NCBI GenBank assembly: GCA_021372695.1
Contig: JAJFTY010000054.1
Coordinates: forward strand, 62,001 to 126,000
DNA: 64,000 bases
Reading direction: 5' to 3'
Origin: Deltaproteobacteria bacterium
GTDB taxonomy: Bacteria > Desulfobacterota > Syntrophia > Syntrophales > UBA5619
Position numbers and translations under genes: made by a program. The notes beneath the pieces are model-generated. The model was not told where the DNA came from. It saw only the letters and a program-made list of their open reading frames with translations, and searched no databases. Position 1 is the first letter of the stretch; each line of letters begins with the position of its first letter. Below, piece by piece: positions 1 through 7,432 of this stretch.

Positions 1-162
1 GACGGTGCGGGAGTAGAGATTCCCGGTGATGAACCGGGAAAAGTCATTGGCCAGGTCCCGGTCGAAGGCCTTCCATAATTTGTAAGGGGGATCCATCTTG
101 ATTCCGCCGCCGAAGAGCCTCTTCGCGGTTTCCTGAGTCCTCTGGTCGATCTCGTCTGCCAT
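1..162 (-). CDS. Carboxymuconolactone decarboxylase (CMD/AhpD-like) family protein, N-terminal part
   Basis: Only the first 54 residues lie in the window; the gene runs off the left edge. The start ATG is preceded by AAGGAG at a good distance. The visible part begins MADEIDQRTQE and carries a run like LWKAFDRDLANDF followed by SRFITGNLYSR. From memory this resembles the N-terminal helix region of CMD-fold proteins, which include gamma-carboxymuconolactone decarboxylases and AhpD-type disulfide peroxidases. The CxxC or catalytic region would lie beyond the edge, so the activity cannot be told. It starts 23 bases after the stop of the deacetylase-like gene on the same strand and is probably the third gene of that operon. 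Confidence 0.6.
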   Translation of the reverse strand, partial: MADEIDQRTQETAKRLFGGGIKMDPPYKLWKAFDRDLANDFSRFITGNLYSRTV

Positions 163-185
163 GTTGCGCTCTCCTTGTTGATGGT

Positions 186-1499
186 TCACTTGACCAGGAA
201 GAGGTCCCTCTCCCGGTCCTGAAAATAGATGCGGTTGTGTTTTCCCCGGTTGGTTCGCTCGTAGAACATCTCCCCATAGCTCCGGCACTCGGGGCAGCAT
301 TGCCCCGGGAGAACGACGGCGAAGATCCGGTTTTCGGTGTCGGCGACCGATTCGATCATGACCAGCCCCCCGCAGTCGTCGCAGACGCGGACCGTCTCCT
401 CCTGCTGCTCGCTGATGCCGTCGGTGTCGTAATAGATGTATTTCTTCCGCTTCACGTAAGGGGCGGCGCCGACCAGCTCCGCCTTCATCTCGCGCCGTGC
501 CCGCCAGAGGGCCATGACCTCTTCGCATTCCTCATCGATGATCCGGGTGATCTCGGCCGACTGCCTCTGGGCGATCGGGTCGTAGTCTGGCTCCCGGACG
601 TAGCTGTAATCGAGGCCCGCCATCGCCAGGATAATGCCGACGTTGACATAAGGGAGGGCCCTTTCGATGGAATACCCTCCCTCCAGAACGGCGATGTCGG
701 GCGCGAGCTTTTCATTCAGCAGGGCGTACCCCTGCGCTGAGAAGCGCATGTTCGTGATCGGGTCGGTGTAGTGGTTGTCTTGGCCGGCGGAGTTGATGAT
801 CAGGTCGGGCTTGAACTCGTCCAGGATCGGGAGGACCACCCGGTCGAGAGCCATCAGGAACCCCTGATCCGAGGTCTGCGGGGGGAGGGGGATGTTGACG
901 GTCGCCCCGAGGGCGTTCGGCCCGCCGAATTCGTTGCGGGCGCCGGTTCCCGGATAGAGTGTCCGGCCGTCCTGATGGATGGAGATGCAGAGCGTGTCCG
1001 GGTCGTTCCAGTAGATGTCCTGGGTGCCGTCGCCGTGGTGGCAGTCGGTGTCGACGATGGCGATCCGCTTCGGTCCGAAGTGGCGGCGGATGTATTCGAC
1101 CATGATCGCTTCGATATTCACGTTGCAGAAGCCCCGGGCGCCATGGACGACGAGCATCGCATGGTGGCCGGGCGGCCGGACCAGGGCGAAGGCGTTGTCG
1201 ACTTCGCCCGAGAGAACTTTCTGTGCCGCGGTGATGGCCCCGCCCGCCGAGATGAGGTGCGACTCCGTGACCACGCTGCATGCGTCGGGGACGCAGATGT
1301 GCGCCCGGTTGATATCCTCCGCCGTCGCGATCCCGGGCTTATACTCGCGGATGTTCTCAAAATCAAGCAGCCCCTCCTCAAATACCTGATCCTGGGTGTA
1401 CAGGAGGCGCTCCTCCCGCTCAGGGTGGTTGTGCGAAATGGCCCAGTCGAAGGCCGGGAAGAAGATCAGCCCCGTTCTCTTTTGCCGTTTCATCGTCAT
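186..1499 (-). CDS. Histone-deacetylase-fold amidohydrolase (AcuC/acetylpolyamine-type) with C-terminal zinc ribbon
   Basis: 437 residues. Residues 1 to about 345 form an arginase/HDAC fold. RPPGHHA at 108-114 supplies the catalytic histidine pair, and DTDCHHGDG at 150-158 supplies zinc ligands Asp152 and His154. The third ligand is Asp241 in SAGQD, and Tyr276 in EGGY is the usual transition-state tyrosine. Such bacterial enzymes remove acyl groups from amines (acetylpolyamines, acetyl-lysine, acetoin-linked AcuC). The C-terminal tail (about 350-437) holds CDDC at 373-376 and CCPEC at 401-405, a probable zinc ribbon not usual in the family. The start overlaps the stop of the hydantoinase-like gene as ATGA, so the two are translationally coupled. 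Deacylation of an amide is a safe class-level guess; the substrate is unknown. Confidence 0.8.
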   Translation of the reverse strand: MTMKRQKRTGLIFFPAFDWAISHNHPEREERLLYTQDQVFEEGLLDFENIREYKPGIATAEDINRAHICVPDACSVVTESHLISAGGAITAAQKVLSGEVDNAFALVRPPGHHAMLVVHGARGFCNVNIEAIMVEYIRRHFGPKRIAIVDTDCHHGDGTQDIYWNDPDTLCISIHQDGRTLYPGTGARNEFGGPNALGATVNIPLPPQTSDQGFLMALDRVVLPILDEFKPDLIINSAGQDNHYTDPITNMRFSAQGYALLNEKLAPDIAVLEGGYSIERALPYVNVGIILAMAGLDYSYVREPDYDPIAQRQSAEITRIIDEECEEVMALWRARREMKAELVGAAPYVKRKKYIYYDTDGISEQQEETVRVCDDCGGLVMIESVADTENRIFAVVLPGQCCPECRSYGEMFYERTNRGKHNRIYFQDRERDLFLVK

Positions 1500-3169
1500 A
1501 GGGCATCGCTCCGGCTGAGGTCGGCGGTGCACCCCGGCTTGATCTGGACCTTGACGCGGATATTCTTGCCGGTCGTGCAGTACTCGCGAATCATGTTGAA
1601 TTCCTGGGCTTCGACCACCTCGATCTCCAGATCCTCTTCGGCGGCGCCCATCTTCAGAACCTTTTCCCGGAGCTTTTCCCGGCCGATGCAGACCGCATCC
1701 TCCATCGTGAAGTGTGGCGGGATGGCGGACTGGAAGCCCTCTTCCCCGATCGTCAGGAGACGTCGTTCCGTGTCCGCCAGCAAGGTCATTTCCGCCGTCG
1801 TCCTGGCCAGGGCGGCACCGATGGCATTGGCCACCTCGGCATGGACCGGGGTGCAGGTCTCGCAGTTGAGGAGCAGACCCAGTTCGGGCGCCATGAGGCC
1901 GGCGGGTCCCCCCACGACATAGAGAAGACGGGGATAGAGCCATTTCCCCTCGAGCATCTCATGGATCGTGTACACAGGTTGGTTGTTGATCTCCTCGATG
2001 AACTCCCGGACATGGACGGCGATCATCCGGCATGTTTCCTGAAAGATCGTGAGGGCTGTCTGGACAATGGTGCAATGAAGGGCATCGGCCAGGGGGCGAA
2101 TGGCGGCCGCAGCTTTCTCGGGATTGCCGATGCCGGTCATGCCGAGGACGATCATCGCATCGGTCGGGGTCGGGCAGGGCCCTCCGAAGGCGGCGGCCGG
2201 TCCTTCCCGCTCGGGTCCGACGGAGAGCCTTCCCCCCCGGAGACGGACGACGCTGTCGCCTCCGACGCCGATCGACCGGGTCCGGAGCCCCCGGATCAGC
2301 GTCTTGTGGCCTTCGATCGTGACGCCGAAGGGTTCGAAGAGCGGAACCCCGTCGGCGAAGAGGGCGATATCTGTGGTGGTGCCACCGATGTCCAGGGCGA
2401 TGGCATCGCTTCTGCACCCGGCCGTTGCCAGGATTCCCATGACGCTGGCCGCCGGTCCCGAGAGTATCGTCTGAACGGGAAATTCCATGGATTCCGCGAT
2501 GTCAAAGGTTCCCCCGTCCGCCTTCAGGATATAGATCGGAACGTCGATTCCCCGGGCGCGGACAAAATGGAGCACCTCCTTGACGAACCTCTGGCAGAGG
2601 CTCCAGACCGCCTCGTTGAGATAGGTCGTCGCGATCCGGCGGGGAAAGTTGAGATGACCGGACATCCTGTGGCCTAGGGAGACATGGTCGAGCCGATCCT
2701 GGACAATCTCCTTAAGCGCGGTCTCCTGCCGGGGATTGCGCGTCGAGAATTTTCCCACGATGCCCGCATGCCGGATCCCCTCACTGCGGAAACGGTCCCG
2801 CATGTGGAGGGCCTCTCTCCGGTCGATGGCGGCGATTTCCATGCCGCGGTGGTTGATGTAGCCGGAGAGGAAATAGGTGTCCTGGGGGACGTCGTACAGG
2901 GAAGGCGGGAGTCCGGGGCCGCTGACGACCAGCATTCCCACCCGGTCGACCTTGTTTTGAACGATGGCATTGGTGGAAATGGTGGTGCTGAGGACGACCC
3001 TCTCCAGTTGACCCAGGGTCGATTCATCGACCAGTTCGGTCGTGACTGCGAGCAGGGATGAAAGGAGGTTGTTCCCGTCCGTCATGACCTTGGCCTTTTT
3101 GAATACGGTGAGATGATCGATCAGAACCGCATCCGTATGTGTGCCGCCAACATCAATGCCCAAGATCAT
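1496..3169 (-). CDS. Hydantoinase/oxoprolinase family protein (HyuA-like ATPase)
   Basis: 557 residues. The N-terminus GIDVGGTHTDAVLID is the first phosphate-binding loop of the acetate-kinase/Hsp70 actin-like fold used by hydantoinase A and 5-oxoprolinase. A second loop, ALDIGGTTTDIALF, lies near residue 257, and VVGGPAG near 415. HyuA-type enzymes open cyclic amides or carboxylate ketones using ATP, normally with a HyuB partner. No HyuB is visible here, and the protein is shorter than the typical 680-700 residues, so it belongs to a short subgroup of unknown substrate. It is first in the minus-strand operon, with a GA-rich Shine-Dalgarno and a divergent promoter region upstream. Pairing with a deacetylase-fold amidohydrolase suggests sequential action on one amide, which is an inference. 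Confidence 0.8.
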   Translation of the reverse strand: MILGIDVGGTHTDAVLIDHLTVFKKAKVMTDGNNLLSSLLAVTTELVDESTLGQLERVVLSTTISTNAIVQNKVDRVGMLVVSGPGLPPSLYDVPQDTYFLSGYINHRGMEIAAIDRREALHMRDRFRSEGIRHAGIVGKFSTRNPRQETALKEIVQDRLDHVSLGHRMSGHLNFPRRIATTYLNEAVWSLCQRFVKEVLHFVRARGIDVPIYILKADGGTFDIAESMEFPVQTILSGPAASVMGILATAGCRSDAIALDIGGTTTDIALFADGVPLFEPFGVTIEGHKTLIRGLRTRSIGVGGDSVVRLRGGRLSVGPEREGPAAAFGGPCPTPTDAMIVLGMTGIGNPEKAAAAIRPLADALHCTIVQTALTIFQETCRMIAVHVREFIEEINNQPVYTIHEMLEGKWLYPRLLYVVGGPAGLMAPELGLLLNCETCTPVHAEVANAIGAALARTTAEMTLLADTERRLLTIGEEGFQSAIPPHFTMEDAVCIGREKLREKVLKMGAAEEDLEIEVVEAQEFNMIREYCTTGKNIRVKVQIKPGCTADLSRSDAL

Positions 3170-3198
3170 TTCGGCGCCTCGCCCCTCGAAGTGCCCAG

Positions 3199-3227
3199 TT
3201 TATATAATGAGAAAATTGTCTTGACAA
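3199..3227 (-). promoter_or_regulatory. Sigma-70-type promoter for the hydantoinase operon
   Basis: Read on the minus strand, TTGTCA (3222-3227) and TATAAA (3199-3204) are separated by 17 bases. They lie 30 bases upstream of the hydantoinase start. The -35 hexamer overlaps that of the promoter on the other strand inside the small inverted repeat TTGTC-TTGACAA, so the two directions probably compete. Confidence 0.5.
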
Positions 3228-3248
3228 GGCAAAATAACGGAGTATCGT
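3221..3248 (+). promoter_or_regulatory. Sigma-70-type promoter for the small lipoprotein gene
   Basis: TTGACA at 3221-3226, a 16-base spacer and TATCGT at 3243-3248. It faces the lipoprotein gene about 70 bases downstream and shares its -35 region with the divergent promoter of the hydantoinase operon. Confidence 0.45.
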
Positions 3249-3319
3249 CCGCCGCGACGTTGGCGATGCTTCGGCGAACCTGCGTCGGTTTAAAATCTGT
3301 GAAAGGAGGTGACATGTTA

Positions 3320-3520
3320 ATGAAAAAGGCATTTGCGATCATTCTTTCTCTGCTTTTCTTCGTGACATTGTCGTTTGCGGTCGTCGGCTGCAAGAAGGCA
3401 GAGGAGCAGAAACCTGCGGAAACTGCGGCTCCCGCCCCGGCCCCCGCGCCTGAGGCTACGCCCGCTCCGGCACCGGCCCCTGCCCCTGAGGCGACTCCGG
3501 CGGCCCCTGCTACGAAGTAG
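3320..3520 (+). CDS. Small Ala-Pro-rich lipoprotein
   Basis: 66 residues from the second of two nearby ATG codons. An ATG at 3314 adds Met-Leu, but the strong AAAGGAGGT at 3302-3310 is better spaced for 3320. Residues 1-23 form a lipoprotein signal peptide ending in the lipobox VVGC, so Cys24 should be lipidated. The rest is low complexity: an acidic/basic linker, then alternating Ala-Pro blocks (APAPAPAPE repeated twice). Such tails act as extended spacers in the periplasm, and no catalytic domain is present. It is a single-gene unit with its own promoter and a strong terminator. Function unknown. Confidence 0.75.
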   Translation: MKKAFAIILSLLFFVTLSFAVVGCKKAEEQKPAETAAPAPAPAPEATPAPAPAPAPEATPAAPATK

Positions 3521-3543
3521 GATCAGAAACGCACGTGAAGAAG

Positions 3544-3572
3544 GCCCGGCAGGTAGTCTGCCGGGCTTTTTT
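3544..3572 (+). terminator. Rho-independent terminator after the lipoprotein gene
   Basis: A perfect 9-bp stem, GCCCGGCAG with CTGCCGGGC around a GTAGT loop, is followed directly by six T residues. Confidence 0.9.
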
Positions 3573-3608
3573 CTATCGCTGAGGCGTCCGATTTTACAAA
3601 TATATTTT

Positions 3609-3638
3609 TTGACCGGCGCGGTTCGGCTATTGTATAAT
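3609..3638 (+). promoter_or_regulatory. Sigma-70-type promoter for the YtxH/DUF948 genes
   Basis: TTGACC at 3609-3614, an 18-base spacer and a perfect TATAAT at 3633-3638. It lies 37 bases upstream of the YtxH-domain start and just after the preceding terminator. Confidence 0.7.
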
Positions 3639-3674
3639 CCGGCCGAACGAAAGAAACGACAAGGAGGTCATACC

Positions 3675-4040
3675 ATGAGCAAGAGCGGAGATTTTATCGG
3701 AGGTTTGATTGTCGGAGGTTTGATCGGCGCGGTGATCGGCATCCTGTACGCACCCAAAAGCGGCAAGGAGACCCGCGAGGAACTCGCGCGGAAGGCGGAT
3801 GAAATCCTGGCAAAGGCGAAAGAGGAGTATGATCTTGCCGTCGAGAAGAGCAAAAAGGCATACGATGCAACCGTGGCGCGGTTGAGGGAGTTGGAGGAGA
3901 CGGCGAAGGAGAAGGTGGAGGAGGCCGAAGATTTGGCGGAACGCGGGAGGGAAACCCTCCAGGAGGGGAAGACGCGACTGAAGAAGGCGATCGAGGCCGG
4001 CGTGGAGGCGTTCAAGGAGGAGCAGGGCAAGACCGTCTGA
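3675..4040 (+). CDS. YtxH domain-containing envelope protein
   Basis: 121 residues. Residues 7-26 are a glycine-rich hydrophobic segment (GGLIVGGLIGAVIGILYAP) typical of YtxH/GvpP-like proteins. A Lys/Glu-rich amphipathic coiled coil follows to the C-terminus. The start is fixed by AAGGAGGT seven bases upstream. YtxH proteins are small membrane-anchored helical proteins linked to stress or envelope functions without a defined reaction. The gene is followed at 25 bases by a DUF948-like gene, a common pairing of two membrane-anchored coiled-coil proteins. Confidence 0.85.
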   Translation: MSKSGDFIGGLIVGGLIGAVIGILYAPKSGKETREELARKADEILAKAKEEYDLAVEKSKKAYDATVARLRELEETAKEKVEEAEDLAERGRETLQEGKTRLKKAIEAGVEAFKEEQGKTV

Positions 4041-4065
4041 ACCGTTCAACCGCTGGAGACGACGC

Positions 4066-4482
4066 ATGAATGACCTGGAGATCATACTGATACTGGTGGG
4101 GGTGGTTTTTCTGTTTTTTGCCCTGCTTTCTGTCCCCTTTCTGATCCAGATCTGGAGGACGGCGAAGGGGCTGGCGCAGACCCTTGAGATTCTCAATCGG
4201 GATCTCCCCGCGATCATGCAAAACCTGGAGGAGATCACGACCAACATCAACCGGACGACGACCACCGTGAGCCGGGAGGTCGCGGAGATTTCACTGACGC
4301 TCAGAAAGGTGCAGGGAGTCGTCGGGGTCATGCTTGGGGTGGCAGAGGTTCTCAGACGCCGCGTCAATTTTCCCCTTGCCCGACGGGTGATGACCGTCCT
4401 TGCGGTGGCCAAGGGGGTCCGGACGTTTGCAGGGGTTATGATGGGCAGAGATCCGGGCAGACCGGGCTGCGGGAAGCAATAG
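4066..4482 (+). CDS. DUF948-like membrane-anchored protein
   Basis: 138 residues. An N-terminal transmembrane helix (about 5-28) is followed by a helical region with LNRDLPAIMQNLEEITTNINRTTTTVSREV. That matches the heptad pattern of DUF948 proteins, which resemble the coiled-coil part of chemoreceptors. A second weakly hydrophobic stretch lies at about 85-125. It sits directly downstream of the YtxH gene in the same transcript. Function is unknown; envelope organisation or stress response is a guess from the pairing. Confidence 0.75.
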   Translation: MNDLEIILILVGVVFLFFALLSVPFLIQIWRTAKGLAQTLEILNRDLPAIMQNLEEITTNINRTTTTVSREVAEISLTLRKVQGVVGVMLGVAEVLRRRVNFPLARRVMTVLAVAKGVRTFAGVMMGRDPGRPGCGKQ

Positions 4483-4530
4483 CCGGTCGGCAGGGCGACT
4501 CTTCGATGACCGGGCGATGGAAGACAGGAT

Positions 4531-4992
4531 ATGGCTGGCGTAACGTACGGAAGCAGAGGCGGGCGCGTGGTGGTCCGGAAGGTCCCGGAAAAGACCGGAC
4601 CGACCAGAACAGCCGAGGAGGTTGTCCGGGAGATCAAGGCGGCACAGAGCTCTGCGGGAGAGGAGTATCGGGAGAGGTCGCTTGCCCTGCACGGTCTCGT
4701 CTGCGGCCGCTGCGGCCGCGACTTCGACGCTGAGCACCGCCATCTGCTGACGGTGCATCACAAGGACGGAAATCATCACAACAACCCGGCCGACGGAAGC
4801 AACTGGGAAAACCTTTGCGCTTACTGCCACGAGGATGTGCACAGCCGGGAACTCCTCGGGGATTACCTGGGAGGAAAATCCGCGTCACGGGAGGCCGCCG
4901 TGGTCTATAGGGACGAGGCTGCGGCGGGGGGGATGGGCGCTCTCGCGGAGAAGTTGCAGAAAGCCATGGAGAAGAAGAAATCCGCAAAATGA
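4531..4992 (+). CDS. yajD: HNH nuclease family protein (YajD-like)
   Basis: 153 residues. The core has a zinc knuckle, VCGRCGRDF, then LTVHHKDGNHHNNPADGSNWENLCAYCHEDVHS. These are the HNH residues (HH, N, H) with a second CxxC, as in E. coli YajD, which shares the phrase NNPEDGSNWE. An N-terminal extension of about 45 residues and a Lys-rich C-terminus flank it. HNH proteins cut or nick DNA using a metal held by the histidines; the target of YajD proteins is not known. It is not next to any restriction or phage gene, which fits a chromosomal housekeeping copy. Confidence 0.8.
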   Translation: MAGVTYGSRGGRVVVRKVPEKTGPTRTAEEVVREIKAAQSSAGEEYRERSLALHGLVCGRCGRDFDAEHRHLLTVHHKDGNHHNNPADGSNWENLCAYCHEDVHSRELLGDYLGGKSASREAAVVYRDEAAAGGMGALAEKLQKAMEKKKSAK

Positions 4993-5031
4993 CCGGCGGG
5001 AAACGTCCTTTTCAATGTCCATTATTTGCCG

Positions 5032-5063
5032 CACAATTTGATTGACCCGTCAATCAAATTGTG
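5032..5063. repeat. Perfect 14-bp inverted repeat with 4-base centre; candidate operator
   Basis: CACAATTTGATTGA and TCAATCAAATTGTG are perfectly complementary around CCCG. No T-run follows, so this is not an ordinary terminator. It lies about 130 bases upstream of the acetoacetate-CoA ligase start. The core TTGATTGAC-CC-GTCAATCAA style dyad is like a TetR- or GntR-family operator, which is an inference. Confidence 0.6.
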
Positions 5064-5191
5064 GTTAGAAACCGCATTCACTTTTTAATCCGTATACATC
5101 ACGCCGAATCTCTCTTGTAGCCGGTTTGCGGGCAGCCTGATCCCGCAATGGCGGGGAGATGTATCATTCATTCAAAAAAGGAGGGACTGGA

Positions 5192-7147
5192 ATGGGGAAG
5201 CTGCTGTGGAAGCCTTCGGAGGAGCGCGTCAGAAACAGCAACATGTACTGCTTCATGTCTTTCGTCAACAAGCGGCACCAGCAGGCCTTCACGGATTATG
5301 AAGGTCTCTATGCCTGGTCGGTGAGCCACATCTCCGAATTCTGGACCGATGTCTGGGATTTCGTCGGGATCAAGGCATCAAAGGGCTATGACCGGGTTGT
5401 GGACGATGAACGCAAAATGCCGGGGGCCGAATGGTTTCCCGGCGCCCGGCTGAACTTCGCGGAAAACCTGCTGCGCTTCCGGGACGACTCCGTGGCCTTG
5501 ATCTTCAAGGGCGAGGATCATCCGACAGTCAAGCTGACCTATGCGGAGCTCTACGACGAGGTGGCGAGGCTGGCCAAGAGTTTGAAGGCCTGTGGTGTGG
5601 TTGCCGGCGACCGCGTCGCCGGATTCCTGCCGAACATGCCCCAGGCCGTGACGGCGATGCTCGCCGCAACCAGCCTGGGGGCGGTCTGGTCCTCCTGCTC
5701 CCCGGATTTCGGAATCAAGGGGGTGCTGGATCGTTTCGGCCAGATCAGACCGAAAGTCCTCTTCGTGGCCAACGGATATTTCTTCAAGGGGAAGAGCCTC
5801 GACTCGATCTCCCGCGTGGCCGAGATTCTGAAGGATCTCCCATCAATCGAGAAGGTTGTCGTCATCCCGTATACCGAAAGCAATCCCGATATCAGCTCCC
5901 TGCGCAACGCGGTCCATTACGGATCGTTTCTGGCTGCTGAAAGCGGCCTGCACATCGATTTCGAGCAGCTTCCCTTCAGCCATCCGCTTTACATCATGTT
6001 CACTTCGGGGACGACCGGCCTCCCCAAGTGCATGGTTCAGAGCGCCGGGGGGATCCTGATCCACCACCTCAAGGAACTGGTCCTCCACACGGACCTTACA
6101 CGCAACGACACGATTTTCTACTTCACCTCCTGCGGGTGGATGATGTGGAACTGGCTCGTCAGTTCGCTGGCCGTGGGGGCGAAACTTCTCCTGTTCGACG
6201 GGAACCCCTTTCATCCGCATCCGGGCGCTCTGTGGCGTACCGCCCAGGACGAGGGGATCACGATCTTCGGCACCAGCGCCGGGTACATTGCTGCGCTGAT
6301 GAACGAGGGGGTGCGTCCGGGCAGGGAGTACAACCTTTCCGCCTTGAGGACCCTTCTCTCGACGGGCTCGCCGCTGTCCGAAGAGGGGTTCGAGTTCATC
6401 TACCGGGAGGTGAAGGCGGATCTTCAGCTGGCCTCCATTTCCGGCGGTTCGGACATCAACGGCTGCTTTGCGCTGGGCAATCCGATGGGGCCGGTCTATT
6501 CCGGGGAGCTTCAATGCCGGGGGCTTGCCATGAAAGTCGAAGCCTTCGACGAGAGCGGAAAGCCGGTTATCAACCAGCAGGGCGAACTCGTCTGTACGGC
6601 GCCGTCCCCCTCCATGCCCATCTATTTTTGGGACGACCCGGGGAACAAGAAATATCTGGCCGCCTATTTCGAGGTCTATCCGAACATATGGCGGCACGGC
6701 GACTACATCCTCATCAACGAACGGGGCGGCGTGGTGATTTACGGCCGGTCGGACGCCACGCTGAATCCCGGAGGCGTGCGGATCGGCACGGCGGAGATCT
6801 ACCGTCAGGTCGAGAACATCGAGGGAATTGCCGACAGCATCGTCGTCGGTCAGAACTGGAAGAACGATGTCCGCGTCATCCTCTTCGTGAAGATGGCGCC
6901 CGGGAAGGAGCTGACCGATGAGCTCCGCGACCGGATCCGCAAGACGATCCGGACGAATGCGTCCCCGCGTCACGTTCCGGCCAAGATTATCGCCGTGCCG
7001 GACATTCCCTATACGCTGAACATGAAGAAGGTCGAACTCTCGGTCAAGAAGGTCATCGAGGGACAGGTGGTTCAGAACCGGGACGCCCTGAAGAATCCGG
7101 AAGCCCTGGACTACTACGCAGGCATCCGGGAATTGCATGAGGATTGA
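5192..7147 (+). CDS. aacS: Acetoacetate-CoA ligase (acetoacetyl-CoA synthetase)
   Basis: 651 residues, the usual length for this enzyme. It activates acetoacetate to acetoacetyl-CoA through an acyl-adenylate. The P-loop-like motif YIMFTSGTTGLPK lies near residue 267. The later motif GRSDATLNPGGVRIGTAEIY is characteristic of acetoacetate-CoA ligases rather than acetyl-CoA synthetase, and the C-terminal catalytic lysine region is IPYTLNMKKVE near 608-618. The N-terminus has the family ACS-N domain. The start is set by AAAGGAGGGA just upstream. It stands alone between a palindrome and a downstream hairpin. In a syntrophic fatty-acid degrader it could feed C4 units to thiolase. Specificity for acetoacetate is inferred from whole-sequence resemblance. 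Confidence 0.85.
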   Translation: MGKLLWKPSEERVRNSNMYCFMSFVNKRHQQAFTDYEGLYAWSVSHISEFWTDVWDFVGIKASKGYDRVVDDERKMPGAEWFPGARLNFAENLLRFRDDSVALIFKGEDHPTVKLTYAELYDEVARLAKSLKACGVVAGDRVAGFLPNMPQAVTAMLAATSLGAVWSSCSPDFGIKGVLDRFGQIRPKVLFVANGYFFKGKSLDSISRVAEILKDLPSIEKVVVIPYTESNPDISSLRNAVHYGSFLAAESGLHIDFEQLPFSHPLYIMFTSGTTGLPKCMVQSAGGILIHHLKELVLHTDLTRNDTIFYFTSCGWMMWNWLVSSLAVGAKLLLFDGNPFHPHPGALWRTAQDEGITIFGTSAGYIAALMNEGVRPGREYNLSALRTLLSTGSPLSEEGFEFIYREVKADLQLASISGGSDINGCFALGNPMGPVYSGELQCRGLAMKVEAFDESGKPVINQQGELVCTAPSPSMPIYFWDDPGNKKYLAAYFEVYPNIWRHGDYILINERGGVVIYGRSDATLNPGGVRIGTAEIYRQVENIEGIADSIVVGQNWKNDVRVILFVKMAPGKELTDELRDRIRKTIRTNASPRHVPAKIIAVPDIPYTLNMKKVELSVKKVIEGQVVQNRDALKNPEALDYYAGIRELHED

Positions 7148-7156
7148 TGGATCTTA

Positions 7157-7180
7157 CCGGGGCGGCCCGAGCCGCCCCGG
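7157..7180. terminator. GC-rich hairpin between convergent genes
   Basis: CCGGGGCGGC and GCCGCCCCGG pair perfectly over a CCGA loop, ten bases after the ligase stop. There is no T-run on either side, so termination may be weak; the position between convergent genes fits a transcript end. Confidence 0.5.
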
Positions 7181-7219
7181 ATTCATCCAGCCTCATGACT
7201 GCCCGGAATGGCGAACCGC

Positions 7220-7420
7220 CTATTTGAGGATCAGGGTGAGGTTATCCTGCTCTTTCACGACCTTGTCGCCTACCGAGGTGCCGCAATAGACGCAGCTATA
7301 GTCGTATTTGTCCCCGTTTGAAAGGACCAGCAGGAGTCGCTTCCGCACCGGCACGGCACGCCGGCATTTCGGGCAGAAGAGCTCCGTGGCGTCAAAATCT
7401 CTGTACTGTTCTTTCTTCAT
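7220..7420 (-). CDS. Small zinc-ribbon protein, function unknown
   Basis: 66 residues with two CxxC knuckles, CPKC at 16-19 and CVYC at 43-46, separated by a basic beta-rich stretch (VPVRKRLLLVLSNGDKYDY). This is a minimal zinc ribbon as found in small rubrerythrin-like or nucleic-acid-binding proteins. It starts 12 bases after the nadE stop on the same strand and is likely the last gene of the queD-folE2-nadE unit. No known family was recognised. Confidence 0.65.
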   Translation of the reverse strand: MKKEQYRDFDATELFCPKCRRAVPVRKRLLLVLSNGDKYDYSCVYCGTSVGDKVVKEQDNLTLILK

Positions 7421-7432
7421 CGTTCACATCCT

